DNA from: Pseudomonadales bacterium
GTDB taxonomy: Bacteria > Pseudomonadota > Gammaproteobacteria > Pseudomonadales > JAHRWD01
DNA length: 64,000 nucleotides
Assembly: GCA_029210125.1 (NCBI GenBank)
Contig: JARGPR010000008.1
Coordinates: forward strand, 81,047 to 145,046
Reading direction: 5' to 3'
Made by a program: the position numbers and the translations under genes
Notes under the pieces: model-generated
The model's database searches: none
Told to the model about the DNA's origin: nothing
Seen by the model: the letters and a program-made list of their open reading frames with translations, nothing else
Shown here: positions 39,839 to 48,236 of the stretch, in pieces
How the letters are laid out: every line of letters starts with the position of its first letter
Position numbering within the stretch: the first letter of the stretch is position 1

Positions 39839-41020
39839 TTAAACCAACTCAACCGCCATCGCGACGGCTTCACCGCCACCAATACAAAGCGCCGCGACAC
39901 CCTGTTTTTTTTGTTGCTTTTGAAGCGCGGCAATTAGCGTAACCAATATCCGTGCACCACTTGCGCCAATAGGATGACCCAATGCACAGGCACCTCCATA
40001 AATGTTCACTTTTTCAATATCCAGATTTAATTCCTGAATTGCTGCCATCGCAACCACCGCAAAGGCTTCGTTGATTTCAAACAGATCAACCTCATCCACG
40101 GACCAGCTCACCTGTTCAAGCAAGTTTTTTATGGCACTGACCGGAGCTAATGTGAACTCGGCAGGCTTTTGACCAAAACTGGTTTGACCTACGATTTTAG
40201 CAAGCGGCTTTAAGCCGCGTTTTTCACATTCCGATTGCCGCATTAACACTAGCGCGGCAGCACCATCTGAAATAGAACTGGCATTAGCCGCAGTCACCGT
40301 CCCACCTTTTTTAAAAGCCGCTGGTAGAACCGGAATTTTATCGGGGCGCGCTTTCGGTGGCTGCTCATCCTGGCTAACTGTCACTTCGCCTTTGCGGGTT
40401 TTAATGGTGACAGGAGCCAGCTCGTCGTCGAAACTACCCTCCTCCATCGCCGCCTGGGCTCGCGCCAAAGAGCGCAACGCATATTCATCCTGCTGCTCGC
40501 GGGTAAATGAGTATTTGTCAGCACATAGCTCTGCATAAACTCCCATCGCCTGACCTTCGTAGGCATCTTCCAATCCATCAAAGACCATGTGATCAACCAG
40601 TTCACCATGTCCAAAGCGATAACCACTGCGGGCTTTGGTTAACATATGAGGAGCACTGCTCATGTTTTCCATCCCCCCTGCCACGACGATTTTGTAGCTG
40701 CCTGCGACCAGACTATCGTGGGCCAACATCACCGATTTCATACCCGATCCACAGACTTTGTTGACGGTTGTGCAGTCGGTAGTCAAGGCTAGATCTGCCC
40801 CGAGTGCAGCCTGCCGCGCCGGAGCCTGCCCTAGCCCAGCGGGTAACACACAACCCATGATCAATGCATCCACATCCTCGCTCTTTACACCGGCCCGCTC
40901 AACCGCAGCTTGAATCGCTACAGAGCCTAACTCGGTCGCTTTTACTGCGCTGAGATCACCCATAAAACCACCCATTGGGGTGCGCGCCATACCTACTATT
41001 ACAATCGGATCCTGTTGCAT
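39839..41020 (-). CDS. Acetyl-CoA C-acetyltransferase (thiolase)
   Basis: A biosynthetic-type thiolase of 393 residues. The acylated nucleophile Cys is in NKVCGSGMKS (about 86-95), the His of the catalytic pair is in NEAFAV(VA) and ALGHPIGASGAR (about 345-356), and the second catalytic Cys in LCIGGGEAVA (about 379-388). It interconverts two acetyl-CoA with acetoacetyl-CoA or acts in short-chain acyl degradation. It is divergent from an acyl-CoA ligase, which may act in the same pathway. Confidence 0.92.
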   Translation of the reverse strand: MQQDPIVIVGMARTPMGGFMGDLSAVKATELGSVAIQAAVERAGVKSEDVDALIMGCVLPAGLGQAPARQAALGADLALTTDCTTVNKVCGSGMKSVMLAHDSLVAGSYKIVVAGGMENMSSAPHMLTKARSGYRFGHGELVDHMVFDGLEDAYEGQAMGVYAELCADKYSFTREQQDEYALRSLARAQAAMEEGSFDDELAPVTIKTRKGEVTVSQDEQPPKARPDKIPVLPAAFKKGGTVTAANASSISDGAAALVLMRQSECEKRGLKPLAKIVGQTSFGQKPAEFTLAPVSAIKNLLEQVSWSVDEVDLFEINEAFAVVAMAAIQELNLDIEKVNIYGGACALGHPIGASGARILVTLIAALQKQQKKQGVAALCIGGGEAVAMAVELV

Positions 41021-41202
41021 CTGCGTTTCCTTATCTGACTATTTTGATACATTCATCGCTAAACCTTAACGCCCTGAGATAATAACAGCCCGAACGGTGG
41101 ACTTTGGAATATCCTGCTTTTATTCTGAAGTCACGCTATATCACAGAAGATATACAGAACATGGTATACAACAGATACGCTAAAAATAACAAGGGGAAAC
41201 CG

Positions 41203-42825
41203 ATGACCAACTCTTCGCAGGATGCACTCAACTCTCAAATCACTCAGAGCGCTGAACTCTCAATGGCAGGCATGGACATTCCCTGGTTGCTAGAACAGTG
41301 GGTCGATAAAACCCCAGACAAACCATTTCTGATTTGGGAACCGTTCTCCGGCGAAAGCGAAAGCTGGTCATTCAGACGATTGCGGGATGAGTCCCGCTCC
41401 CTTGCCTCTGGCCTCGCATCAAAAGGCGTGAAAGCCGGCGACTTTGTATTGATCCATCTGGATAATTCACCAGAATTTGTGATCAGCTGGTTTGCCTGTG
41501 CGCAGTTGGGTGCGGTAGCAGTGTCCACTAATACCCGCTCCGTGGCCCGTGATCTCAGTTATTTTGCAGATCACGTTAGTGCTGTCTGCGCCATTACCCA
41601 ACCAACCTTTGCCGAACTAATTAAGGACAGCTGCCCCGAAATTGGCTTTTTGGTGGTTACGGATAACGATGTAGGGGTCGCTGCCGAAGTTGATGCCAGC
41701 ATTCGCTATATGCCCTTTGCAAGCCTGCTGGACACACCGATTGATCTGCCAGAAAGAGCTACCGACCCGATGGCAAATCTGGCGGTGCAATTTACATCCG
41801 GCACCACATCCCGCCCCAAAGCGGTACTCTGGACCCACGCTAACGCGCTATTCGGTGCTCGAGTTAACGCCGCGCATATGCGGCTGGTGCAGGACGATAT
41901 CACCCTGACATTTTTGCCATTGTTTCATACCAACGCTCAAGCTTATTCAATGCTTGGCTCCCTTTGGGGTGGCGGCACAATGGTATTGCAGCCCAAGTTT
42001 TCTGCATCACGTTTCTGGCCGGTATCCGTCAAACATCACTGCACCTGGTCATCGATGATCCCCTTCGCATTTAAAGCACTGGCGGGACAAAAAATGCCAG
42101 AGCACAATTATCGTTTCTGGGGCACCGGCGCACATATTCCCATGGTCAAAGAAATTTTTGGAATCGAAAGTATCGGCTGGTGGGGCATGACCGAAACCAT
42201 CACTCACGGCATTGTCACCGATCTTGATCACCCAGGCCCAGCGGGCAATATGGGCCGAGCAGCACTGGAATACGGCATCCAAATTCGCCGCTCCGATGGC
42301 AGCATGGCCAAACCCGGAGAAAAAGGCCATCTGTTTATCCACGGTGTACGCGGCGTCAGCTTATTCAAGGAATACTATGGTGACGCGGATGCAACCGCCA
42401 AATCATTCGATGAAAACGGCTGGTTTGATACCGGCGATATTGTGCGTATTAACGAATGCGGAGCACTGTTTTTTGCCGACCGTGACAAAGACATGCTGAA
42501 AGTAGGCGCAGAAAATGTCGCCGCATCAGAAGTTGAAGCGGTAATCATGGCCACCGAACTGGTAAGTGAATGTGCAGTCGTTGCCCAAAAGCACTACATG
42601 CTGGATGAAGTCCCCGTGGTATTTGTAATCCCCAATCCAAACGGGCAGTCACTCTCTGAAGCAGAGTTAAAGGAAAAACTAATCACATACTGCTCCGTGA
42701 ATTTAGCGGACTTCAAAGTAGTACGAGATGTACATATAGTGGATAGCTTGCCGCGCTCCACATTGGAAAAAATTGCCAAGAATGAGCTTCGAAAACAGCT
42801 CCCAAAAATTGAGTCGGGAAAATAG
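41203..42825 (+). CDS. AMP-dependent acyl-CoA ligase (CaiC-like)
   Basis: An ANL-superfamily ligase of 540 residues. It has the P-loop QFTSGTTSRPKAVLWTHAN, the adenine-binding WWGMTETITHG, the acidic GWFDTGDIVRI, the hinge DRDKDMLKVGAENVAASEVEAV and the catalytic Lys region LPRSTLEKIAKNELRK. It resembles carnitine/crotonobetaine-CoA ligase-like enzymes, but the substrate is not predictable. I chose the ATG at 41203 because AGGGG precedes it at good spacing; earlier in-frame starts at 41104 and 41161 lack a ribosome site. It is divergent from the thiolase. Confidence 0.88.
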   Translation: MTNSSQDALNSQITQSAELSMAGMDIPWLLEQWVDKTPDKPFLIWEPFSGESESWSFRRLRDESRSLASGLASKGVKAGDFVLIHLDNSPEFVISWFACAQLGAVAVSTNTRSVARDLSYFADHVSAVCAITQPTFAELIKDSCPEIGFLVVTDNDVGVAAEVDASIRYMPFASLLDTPIDLPERATDPMANLAVQFTSGTTSRPKAVLWTHANALFGARVNAAHMRLVQDDITLTFLPLFHTNAQAYSMLGSLWGGGTMVLQPKFSASRFWPVSVKHHCTWSSMIPFAFKALAGQKMPEHNYRFWGTGAHIPMVKEIFGIESIGWWGMTETITHGIVTDLDHPGPAGNMGRAALEYGIQIRRSDGSMAKPGEKGHLFIHGVRGVSLFKEYYGDADATAKSFDENGWFDTGDIVRINECGALFFADRDKDMLKVGAENVAASEVEAVIMATELVSECAVVAQKHYMLDEVPVVFVIPNPNGQSLSEAELKEKLITYCSVNLADFKVVRDVHIVDSLPRSTLEKIAKNELRKQLPKIESGK

Positions 42826-43077
42826 CACCGTCAGATCTGTTAAGGCCATATGCTGAACAGATATCACCTCAGCACCTGATCAAGCGGTCTACCCCGACTG
42901 AGGATGAAAAATAGGCGTGTCAGGGATTTCCACCATGCTAGATTTCATAATTTACAATTGCCCATGTTATGTACTTAATATCACAATAGATGGAAAACCT
43001 ATCCACCTATATACAACCAAAACGTGGCAAATGGGTTCCGCTTACTAACGCTAGTAGGTCAAGAAAGGAGACTGGAA

Positions 43078-44148
43078 TTGAAACGTACAAAACAAACTCT
43101 TCTTGAGCAAATGAAAATAAGTGATGTTGAGATCTCGCATCGCATGCAACTACTAACTCTTAACAAAGATGAATTGGATTTATTGTATAGTCACAAGAAG
43201 ATAATTGAAGACAATATCGACATTATTGTTGACGAGTTTTATGAGAAACAAACTGAAATAGACGAAATATCTTTGTTGATTGGAGATGCAGATACACTAA
43301 TACGTTTACGAACAGCCCAACGAAAATATGTCATGGATCTATTTTCCGGGAATTATGATAGTGAATATGTCAATAACAGGCTACGTATTGGTATGGTACA
43401 TAAACGCATTGGCGTTGAACCAAAGCTCTATCTTTCAGCCGTAAGAACTTTAAAACATATTGTAACTAAATCGCTAAAAAGAATAATCACAAAGCGTGAA
43501 ATATTAGAGGAAACCTTAGATGCTCTTGACAAGCTACTCTATTTTGATACAACTTTAGTATTTGATACTTATATTGATTCTTTAGTAGGGGAAATTGAAA
43601 ATGCCAAAAGCAAAACCGAAGTATATGCTAAAAGCTTAGAAGAAAAAGTGGCTGAAAGAACTAAGCAATTAGAAGAACAAGCGCAAAAAGATCCATTAAC
43701 CAATCTATATAATCAAAGAGCAATGCAAGAATCTCTTAGAAGAGATCTTTCGAGCTCAAAAAGGCGTCAGGTAAAATTATCTTTTGTATATTTTGATATT
43801 GATAAGTTTAAAGATATAAATGACAAATTTGGGCATATAAAAGGTGACAAAGTTCTAAAAAATATAGGACAGGCCATGCTCAATAATGTTAGGGATACTG
43901 ATACGCCATGCCGCTATGGTGGCGATGAATTCTGCATAATAATGCCTGAATGCAACTCTGAAGATGCCAAGTCTATTTGTGAGAGAATCATAAAAGAATT
44001 CCGCGATAAATACCCTGAAATTTCTCTTAGTATAGGAATAGCAGAAACAGGTTTAGATGAGTATATTGATGGAGACACGCTCATTAAAAAGGCTGATAAA
44101 AACATGTACTTGGCGAAAGAAGAAAATGGATTTCAAATTCGAGTATAA
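43078..44148 (+). CDS. Globin-coupled sensor diguanylate cyclase
   Basis: A 356-residue protein. The N-terminal part (about 15-170) is a protoglobin sensor: the pattern ending GMVHKRIGVEPKLYLSAV carries the likely proximal haem His108. A coiled linker (about 175-202, EKVAERTKQLEEQ) joins a GGDEF domain with DPLTNLYNQRA, I-site RDTD and active GGDEF at 281-285. It is expected to make c-di-GMP in response to oxygen or another haem ligand, like DosC. The TTG at 43078 is used because AAGGAG sits seven bases upstream; the upstream GTG has none. The gene is very AT-rich, unlike its left neighbour, and is followed by an attC-like site. Confidence 0.88.
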   Translation: MKRTKQTLLEQMKISDVEISHRMQLLTLNKDELDLLYSHKKIIEDNIDIIVDEFYEKQTEIDEISLLIGDADTLIRLRTAQRKYVMDLFSGNYDSEYVNNRLRIGMVHKRIGVEPKLYLSAVRTLKHIVTKSLKRIITKREILEETLDALDKLLYFDTTLVFDTYIDSLVGEIENAKSKTEVYAKSLEEKVAERTKQLEEQAQKDPLTNLYNQRAMQESLRRDLSSSKRRQVKLSFVYFDIDKFKDINDKFGHIKGDKVLKNIGQAMLNNVRDTDTPCRYGGDEFCIIMPECNSEDAKSICERIIKEFRDKYPEISLSIGIAETGLDEYIDGDTLIKKADKNMYLAKEENGFQIRV

Positions 44149-44164
44149 GGTTAAATACATAGAT

Positions 44165-44254
44165 ATCTAACAAAAAAATTTACTTTGGAAACTTTGAACT
44201 TTGGCCTAAAAAACTGGCAGTAGCTCAAATTTGCAGGTTATTAATTCGTTATAT
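44165..44254 (+). other. attC-like site (cassette end)
   Basis: A 90-bp element begins with ATCTAAC and ends with GTTATAT, which are complementary except at one position. Inside, TTTGAAC plus GGCC pairs imperfectly with GGC plus GCTCAAA. The next ORF starts four bases after the end, as in an integron cassette. There is more decay than in a canonical site. Confidence 0.5.
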
Positions 44255-44257
44255 GCC

Positions 44258-44776
44258 ATGCTGAATACTAGAACAGTAGCAATACAAACGGCGCGCAGAG
44301 TGCTTTGGGTCAATTTAATATTGACCTTTTTAGTTTCCGTATTTTCTCTATTTTTTGTTCCATTTTTCCATGAAAACACCATGGGTTGGTTTGTTGTAAT
44401 TCCTGTTGTTGGTTATATTTTGGTTTATTACTCTATGAGTTTTCGTAGCAAAATTACAGTTGACAAAGCGTTTAATTATACCATTTGCATACCTGATCAC
44501 TCTTCAAACACTAGTCGTAAAATCCCATTGGAATATATTACCCATATTGAAATTTGTGAGTATAGGTTATTCAACAATAGTAATTATTATCCATGTGGTG
44601 TAGACCAAAGTTATTTTTACACCAAAACTATGTTTGGGTACATAGGATTAGGGCTAATCGTCTGCTATAAGATTCCTAAATCCTTGTCTGGAGACTCAAT
44701 AACACGAGGTATATGTTTTCCTGAATCTAAGGCAAATGAATTCTTGAAATTTGTTAAGGAGAATACTCTTGGTTGA
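44258..44776 (+). CDS. Two-helix membrane protein, unknown
   Basis: I do not recognise this 172-residue protein. It has two close membrane helices near the N-terminus (about 20-42 and 46-65) and a soluble domain of about 105 residues containing FYTKTMFGYIGLGLIVCYK and several aromatic residues. This arrangement recalls small PH-like or regulator-type membrane proteins. The ATG at 44258 lies directly after the attC-like end, suggesting a cassette gene. Low GC matches the preceding gene. Downstream DNA is interrupted by the IS element, and a half attC-like end (GCGTTAGCC at 44913-44921) remains before it. Confidence 0.6.
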   Translation: MLNTRTVAIQTARRVLWVNLILTFLVSVFSLFFVPFFHENTMGWFVVIPVVGYILVYYSMSFRSKITVDKAFNYTICIPDHSSNTSRKIPLEYITHIEICEYRLFNNSNYYPCGVDQSYFYTKTMFGYIGLGLIVCYKIPKSLSGDSITRGICFPESKANEFLKFVKENTLG

Positions 44777-44986
44777 TCTTAAGACAAAATTATTGGATGT
44801 GCGGGGTTCTTCTAAACAGGTACTCAGTATTCGAATCGTTGCAGCGGATATTTGATTCGCGACCCATTTACTATCGAAAAACAAGCGTCGCCCAAACCCC
44901 CCCTGAACTCAGGCGTTAGCCATCCGTGGTACCCACATTTAGTAGACACCTTCTATAGTGATATTACCTAGAAGGAGGTGCTCATC

Positions 44987-45192
44987 ATGGCACGTAAAAA
45001 GAACCCTGCTTATCCCGAAGAATTTCGTCGGGAAGCAGTTTAACTCCGTAGACGGTGTCGACTACTCAAAGAAAGAAAGTGAAGAGCTACGTAAGCTTCG
45101 TAGAGAGAACAAACGCCTGCAAGAGGAGATGGCCTTTCTAAAAAAGGCTGCTGCGTATTTATGCCCTATGTGTACTTCGCGAACAACCAAGA
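44987..45192 (+). pseudogene. IS3-family orfA, broken
   Basis: A strong AAGGAGG precedes the ATG. The start MARKKNPAYPEEFRREAV is that of an IS3 orfA but stops at TAA (45041-45043). The rest of orfA, with the helical ENKRLQEEMAFLKKAAAY end, is seen in another frame after a short deletion that removes most of the helix-turn-helix part. It cannot make a functional helper protein. Confidence 0.82.
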
Positions 45193-46059
45193 ATGAAGTA
45201 CGCGCTCATACTCCAACATGTGGACGATTTTTCCGTTGTGTTGATGTGCCGTGTATTGACCGTGTCACGCTCAGGATTCTATCGTTGGTGAGATGCACCA
45301 CAAAGCACTAGAAATATCCGCAAGTCGCAAATGGAGCAGTTGGTAAGGGAAACCTATCAGGAATTCGAAGCCGCTTATGGGGCGCCCAGGATCACTAAAG
45401 AGTTGAATGAGCTAGGTTATCCTTGTTCACTTAATTATATTGCTGGCATTATGACTGAGCAGGGAATTAAGGCTAGAAACGGCAAAGGTTTTAAATACTC
45501 CAGGCACAGCCTCACAATGAATAACGTCTCGGATAATCTTCTGTGGCGAGATTTCTATGCCGCAAAGCCGAATCAAAAATGGACCAGCGACATCACCTAT
45601 ATCTGGGTAACTGATCGTTGGCTGTACTTAGCTACTGTGATGGACCTTCATTCTCGCCGTATTGTTGGCTGGAGCTTAGATACCTCAATGACTGAAGCGC
45701 TGATCACAGATGCGCTTGGAATGGCTTTTAAGCAGCGGAGCGTGAGGCCTGGCTTAATCGTTCACTCTGACCGAGGTACACAGTATCGCTCACAGGGATA
45801 TATTGATTACCTAAATTCAAAGGGATGCAGAATTAGTATGAGCCGAAAAGGAAATTGCTGGGACAACGCACCTATGGAATCATTCTTCAGTCGTTTAAAG
45901 GTCGAGCTGATATACGCTAAGAACTACCGCTCGATCGAAGAGGCAAAGTCCGGTATCTTTGCGTACATCGAAATATTTTATAACCGTAAAAGAAGACACT
46001 CTGCAAACGACGACATGAGTCCTGTTGCGTTTGAGGAGCTAGCAGCTAGCGCTGCTTAA
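45193..46059 (+). pseudogene. IS3-family orfB transposase, nonsense-mutated
   Basis: From ATG 45193 the frame gives MKYALILQHVDDFSVVLMC and SRSGFYRW, then a TGA stop at 45289-45291, and continues in the same frame for 256 codons. The downstream part holds the DDE catalytic core: WTSDITYI, HSDRGTQY and NAPMESFF. A single CGA-to-TGA change would explain the stop. The downstream ORF starting near 45331 could be translated alone but lacks the N-terminal DNA-binding part. Confidence 0.85.
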
Positions 46060-46175
46060 TTAGGGTGTCTATTTTTTGTGGGGAACACCAGCTTCTCAAA
46101 GAAATGAATGAATACGTAACGATACACGGCAATAAATGAAAATAGGCTGATATAAAAGAACCCGTAGAGTGGGCT

Positions 46176-46439
46176 GTGGATGAAATTTGGAAAAAGCAGA
46201 AATGGCTTTCTCGCGCCGCTTTTGTATCAAAGGGTGAAACCTCGGATTATGTAGGGCAAAACTGTAACCCTAAATACACTGAGTTAATCGAAGATGGTTG
46301 GAGCCATGATCACTGTGAAATATGCTGGTGGTCACTACATGAATTAGAAAATTCAGACTCCGGAGAAGGTTATACAAATGATGGGCGCAGTTGGTTATGT
46401 ACAGAATGTTACGAGCAATCTGTTGTCACCAAGGCATAA
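46176..46439 (+). CDS. Small CxxC protein, unknown (cassette gene)
   Basis: An 87-residue protein starting at GTG. It has two CxxC pairs, in DHCEICWW and WLCTECYE, about 26 residues apart, so a zinc knuckle is likely. Other Trp and acidic residues (GWSHDHCEICWWSL, GEGYTNDG) suggest a small metal-binding domain of the kind common among integron cassettes. The N-terminus is uncertain because the frame stays open to a TAG upstream and the IS element ends only 85 bp away. The stop codon lies within GCATAAC, an attC-like R'' box. Confidence 0.55.
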   Translation: MDEIWKKQKWLSRAAFVSKGETSDYVGQNCNPKYTELIEDGWSHDHCEICWWSLHELENSDSGEGYTNDGRSWLCTECYEQSVVTKA

Positions 46440-46480
46440 CAGGTTGCTCGAGTTCACTCCGGGCTTTCGGATCTCTGTGG
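46434..46480 (+). other. Left half of an attC-like site
   Basis: GCATAACAGGTTGCTCGAG at the stop of the CxxC gene resembles the first half (R'' and L'') of many attC sites, including the central GGGCTTTCGG turn. No matching right half is found in the next 150 bp, so the site appears truncated. Confidence 0.4.
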
Positions 46481-46548
46481 GACAAACACTGAGGTTTCTT
46501 TTTTACGTACCTCAGGATGACAACAACATATCCGAAAATATTCCAATC

Positions 46549-46689
46549 ATGGATAGCTTTATGGGTGTATCAGTTTACACCTATGTCGGCACTGTCGGCG
46601 ATGAAGTCCATACAGAGCGCACCCAATCAGAAGAAATTTTAAGTGTCATACAGGCGCAAACACTCGGAACACGATCGGAGCCTCAATGA
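46549..46689 (+). CDS. 46-residue ORF coupled to a nitrilase gene
   Basis: The ORF begins ATG GAT AGC and encodes a soluble acidic peptide containing VSVYTYVGTVGDEVHTERTQ, ending in a TGA that overlaps the next ATG (ATGA). It is not recognised. The overlap suggests coupled translation, but the ORF could also be the tail of a truncated gene, since the frame is open upstream into the broken attC. Confidence 0.3.
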   Translation: MDSFMGVSVYTYVGTVGDEVHTERTQSEEILSVIQAQTLGTRSEPQ

Positions 46690-47411
46690 AAATATGTGCT
46701 GCTCAATTAGAACCAAAACCTGGTGATGTTGAATTTAATATTAGTCAGCATAATAACCTTATAGAAAAGGCGATAAATAGCCATGTGGATCTTATATGTT
46801 TTCCGGAGTTATCCTTAACTGGCTATGAACCTAGTTTAGCGAACTCCCTTGCTACATCAATTAACGATGAGCGGTTTGATCTATTTCAAAAACTAAGTGA
46901 TGAAAACAGGATTATTATTTGTGTTGGTATGCCTATAAAAAGCGAGAACGGAATTTTGATAGGTTTAATTATATTTCAGCCCAAATTAAACCGAAGGTTG
47001 TACTCAAAGCAGATTTTACATGCTGATGAGATTCCTTTTTTCGTGGCAGGCAATAATCAAACCTTGATAAAGTTCGGAACTGAAATAATAGCACCAGCTA
47101 TATGTTTTGAGTCACTTCAAGACTCTCATGCTAGTGCTGCAAAAGAACAAGGCGCGAGTGTATATCTTGCAAGTGTTGCTAAGAATGAATCAGGTGTTAT
47201 AAAAGGAAATAAACATTATTCATCAATTTCTAATCAATATAATTACATCACGCTTATGTCAAATTGCTACGGGCGCTGTGATAACTTTGAAAGTGTTGGA
47301 TCATCTGCTATCTGGAACAGAGAAGGCAAGGCTATTGCAACACTCAAACAGTCAGCTAATGGGTTTGTGGGAATAGATACCATATCAGGCGAAACATTTG
47401 TAGTAAATTAA
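46686..47411 (+). CDS. Nitrilase-superfamily hydrolase
   Basis: A 241-residue carbon-nitrogen hydrolase. The triad is visible: Glu in CFPELSLTGYEP (about 41), Lys in RLYSKQILH (about 102) and Cys in APAICFESLQD (about 139). It hydrolyses an amide or nitrile, but the substrate cannot be told. The gene is AT-rich and followed seven bases later by an attC-like element, so it is probably a cassette gene. It is distinct from the nitrilase-family gene at the left edge of the window. Confidence 0.85.
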   Translation: MKICAAQLEPKPGDVEFNISQHNNLIEKAINSHVDLICFPELSLTGYEPSLANSLATSINDERFDLFQKLSDENRIIICVGMPIKSENGILIGLIIFQPKLNRRLYSKQILHADEIPFFVAGNNQTLIKFGTEIIAPAICFESLQDSHASAAKEQGASVYLASVAKNESGVIKGNKHYSSISNQYNYITLMSNCYGRCDNFESVGSSAIWNREGKAIATLKQSANGFVGIDTISGETFVVN

Positions 47412-47417
47412 CAGTGC

Positions 47418-47497
47418 GCCTAACAAAAAATTCAAGTCGTTCGCTACCGCCTACTGGGAGGTGCAAAAGGCGCGAGCCCCTTATTTAAGCATTACGT
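47418..47497 (+). other. attC-like site, decayed
   Basis: GCCTAAC (a perfect R'' box) starts seven bases after the nitrilase stop. About 75 bp later ATTACGT stands where GTTRRRY is expected, and GTCGTTCGC can pair imperfectly with GCGCGAGCC between them. The first box is good and the last is mutated. Confidence 0.45.
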
Positions 47498-47571
47498 ATC
47501 TTGATGCAGCTAAAATAAAGTAAGCTTAGTATAGAGATGGCCGTATATGACCATCTCCAGTTCGCAGCGTG

Positions 47572-47955
47572 CTATTGGATTAGAGGGAATTGGACTACAG
47601 ATAAAAGGTTTCCATCTGGGTCGCGAAACCAAGCAACTATAGAGTCATCGGGGGTTCTCAATATACCATTAGCTTCATGGGGGAATCCCTCGAACCTTTC
47701 AAATATAATGCCTTGATTCGTTAATGACGTTACAACACTATCCACATCTGTAACGGAAAATCCCAGAACTGTATGTTCAGTAGGTGTTGTCTCCGCTATT
47801 GGGGAAACTCGTAGAACGCTTCCATTTACGTCATAAACTAAAGCCCCATCAGATTGTTCCTTGATCGATAGACCTAGTAGACCACTATAAAATTTTTCTG
47901 ATTCATCTATACGGGAAGTCCAAATAATGGTCTGCAATTTTGAATTTGATAGCAT
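47572..47955 (-). CDS. VOC (glyoxalase/bleomycin-resistance fold) protein
   Basis: A 127-residue VOC-superfamily protein with the paired beta-alpha-beta-beta-beta modules: SRIDESEKFYSGLLGLSIKEQ in the first and TDVDSVVTSLTNQG in the second, ending AWFRDPDGNLLSVVQF. A metal Glu/His is probable in the second half. The substrate (antibiotic, glyoxal or aromatic) is unknown. Its leftward direction is opposite to the cassette genes around it. Confidence 0.85.
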   Translation of the reverse strand: MLSNSKLQTIIWTSRIDESEKFYSGLLGLSIKEQSDGALVYDVNGSVLRVSPIAETTPTEHTVLGFSVTDVDSVVTSLTNQGIIFERFEGFPHEANGILRTPDDSIVAWFRDPDGNLLSVVQFPLIQ

Positions 47956-48049
47956 TTTTTACTCCATAATTGATTATTAGTGTGGGGAATCCACAAAATT
48001 ATCAATGCCAGCAATCAGCAGTAACGGAGCTTTTAATATAGCCAGAAAC

Positions 48050-48073
48050 AGAAAAGCCGCGACAAGCGCGGCT
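48050..48073 (-). terminator. Possible leftward terminator hairpin
   Basis: AGCCGCG (48055-48061) and CGCGGCT (48067-48073) form a GC-rich stem with a five-base loop. On the minus strand the stem is followed by TTTTC. It lies upstream of the VOC gene and would stop leftward transcripts coming from the panB side. Confidence 0.45.
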
Positions 48074-48236
48074 AAATGACGCACTAGCAATATGTATGTT
48101 AACTGTGCGAGTCAATAGAAATTTTTAGTTTTAATATGTTATGTTAATTATTGGAGGTTCACTTAACAAACCAAGTAAGAATGACGCGCTAACACGCGCC
48201 TTTTCTGATGCATTAACTTCTTATAGGAGAAAAGGT

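Larger units (their letters stand above)
44927..46090 (+). mobile_element. IS3-family insertion sequence, inactive
   Basis: The element is bounded by imperfect inverted ends: the left end starts TGGTACCCACATTTAGTAGACACC and the right end, reversed, starts TGGTGTTCCCCACAAAAAATAGACACC, with matching TGGT, CCACA and TAGACACC blocks. Inside are remnants of orfA and orfB typical of the IS3 family. The DDE residues are intact in orfB, but both frames are broken. No short direct repeat is visible at the two edges (CCG to the left, GCT to the right), so the insertion is old or rearranged. Confidence 0.85.

Noticed and set aside
44958..45311. A 117-codon ORF as a separate gene
   Set aside because: It is a frame-mixed part of the broken IS3 orfA/orfB.
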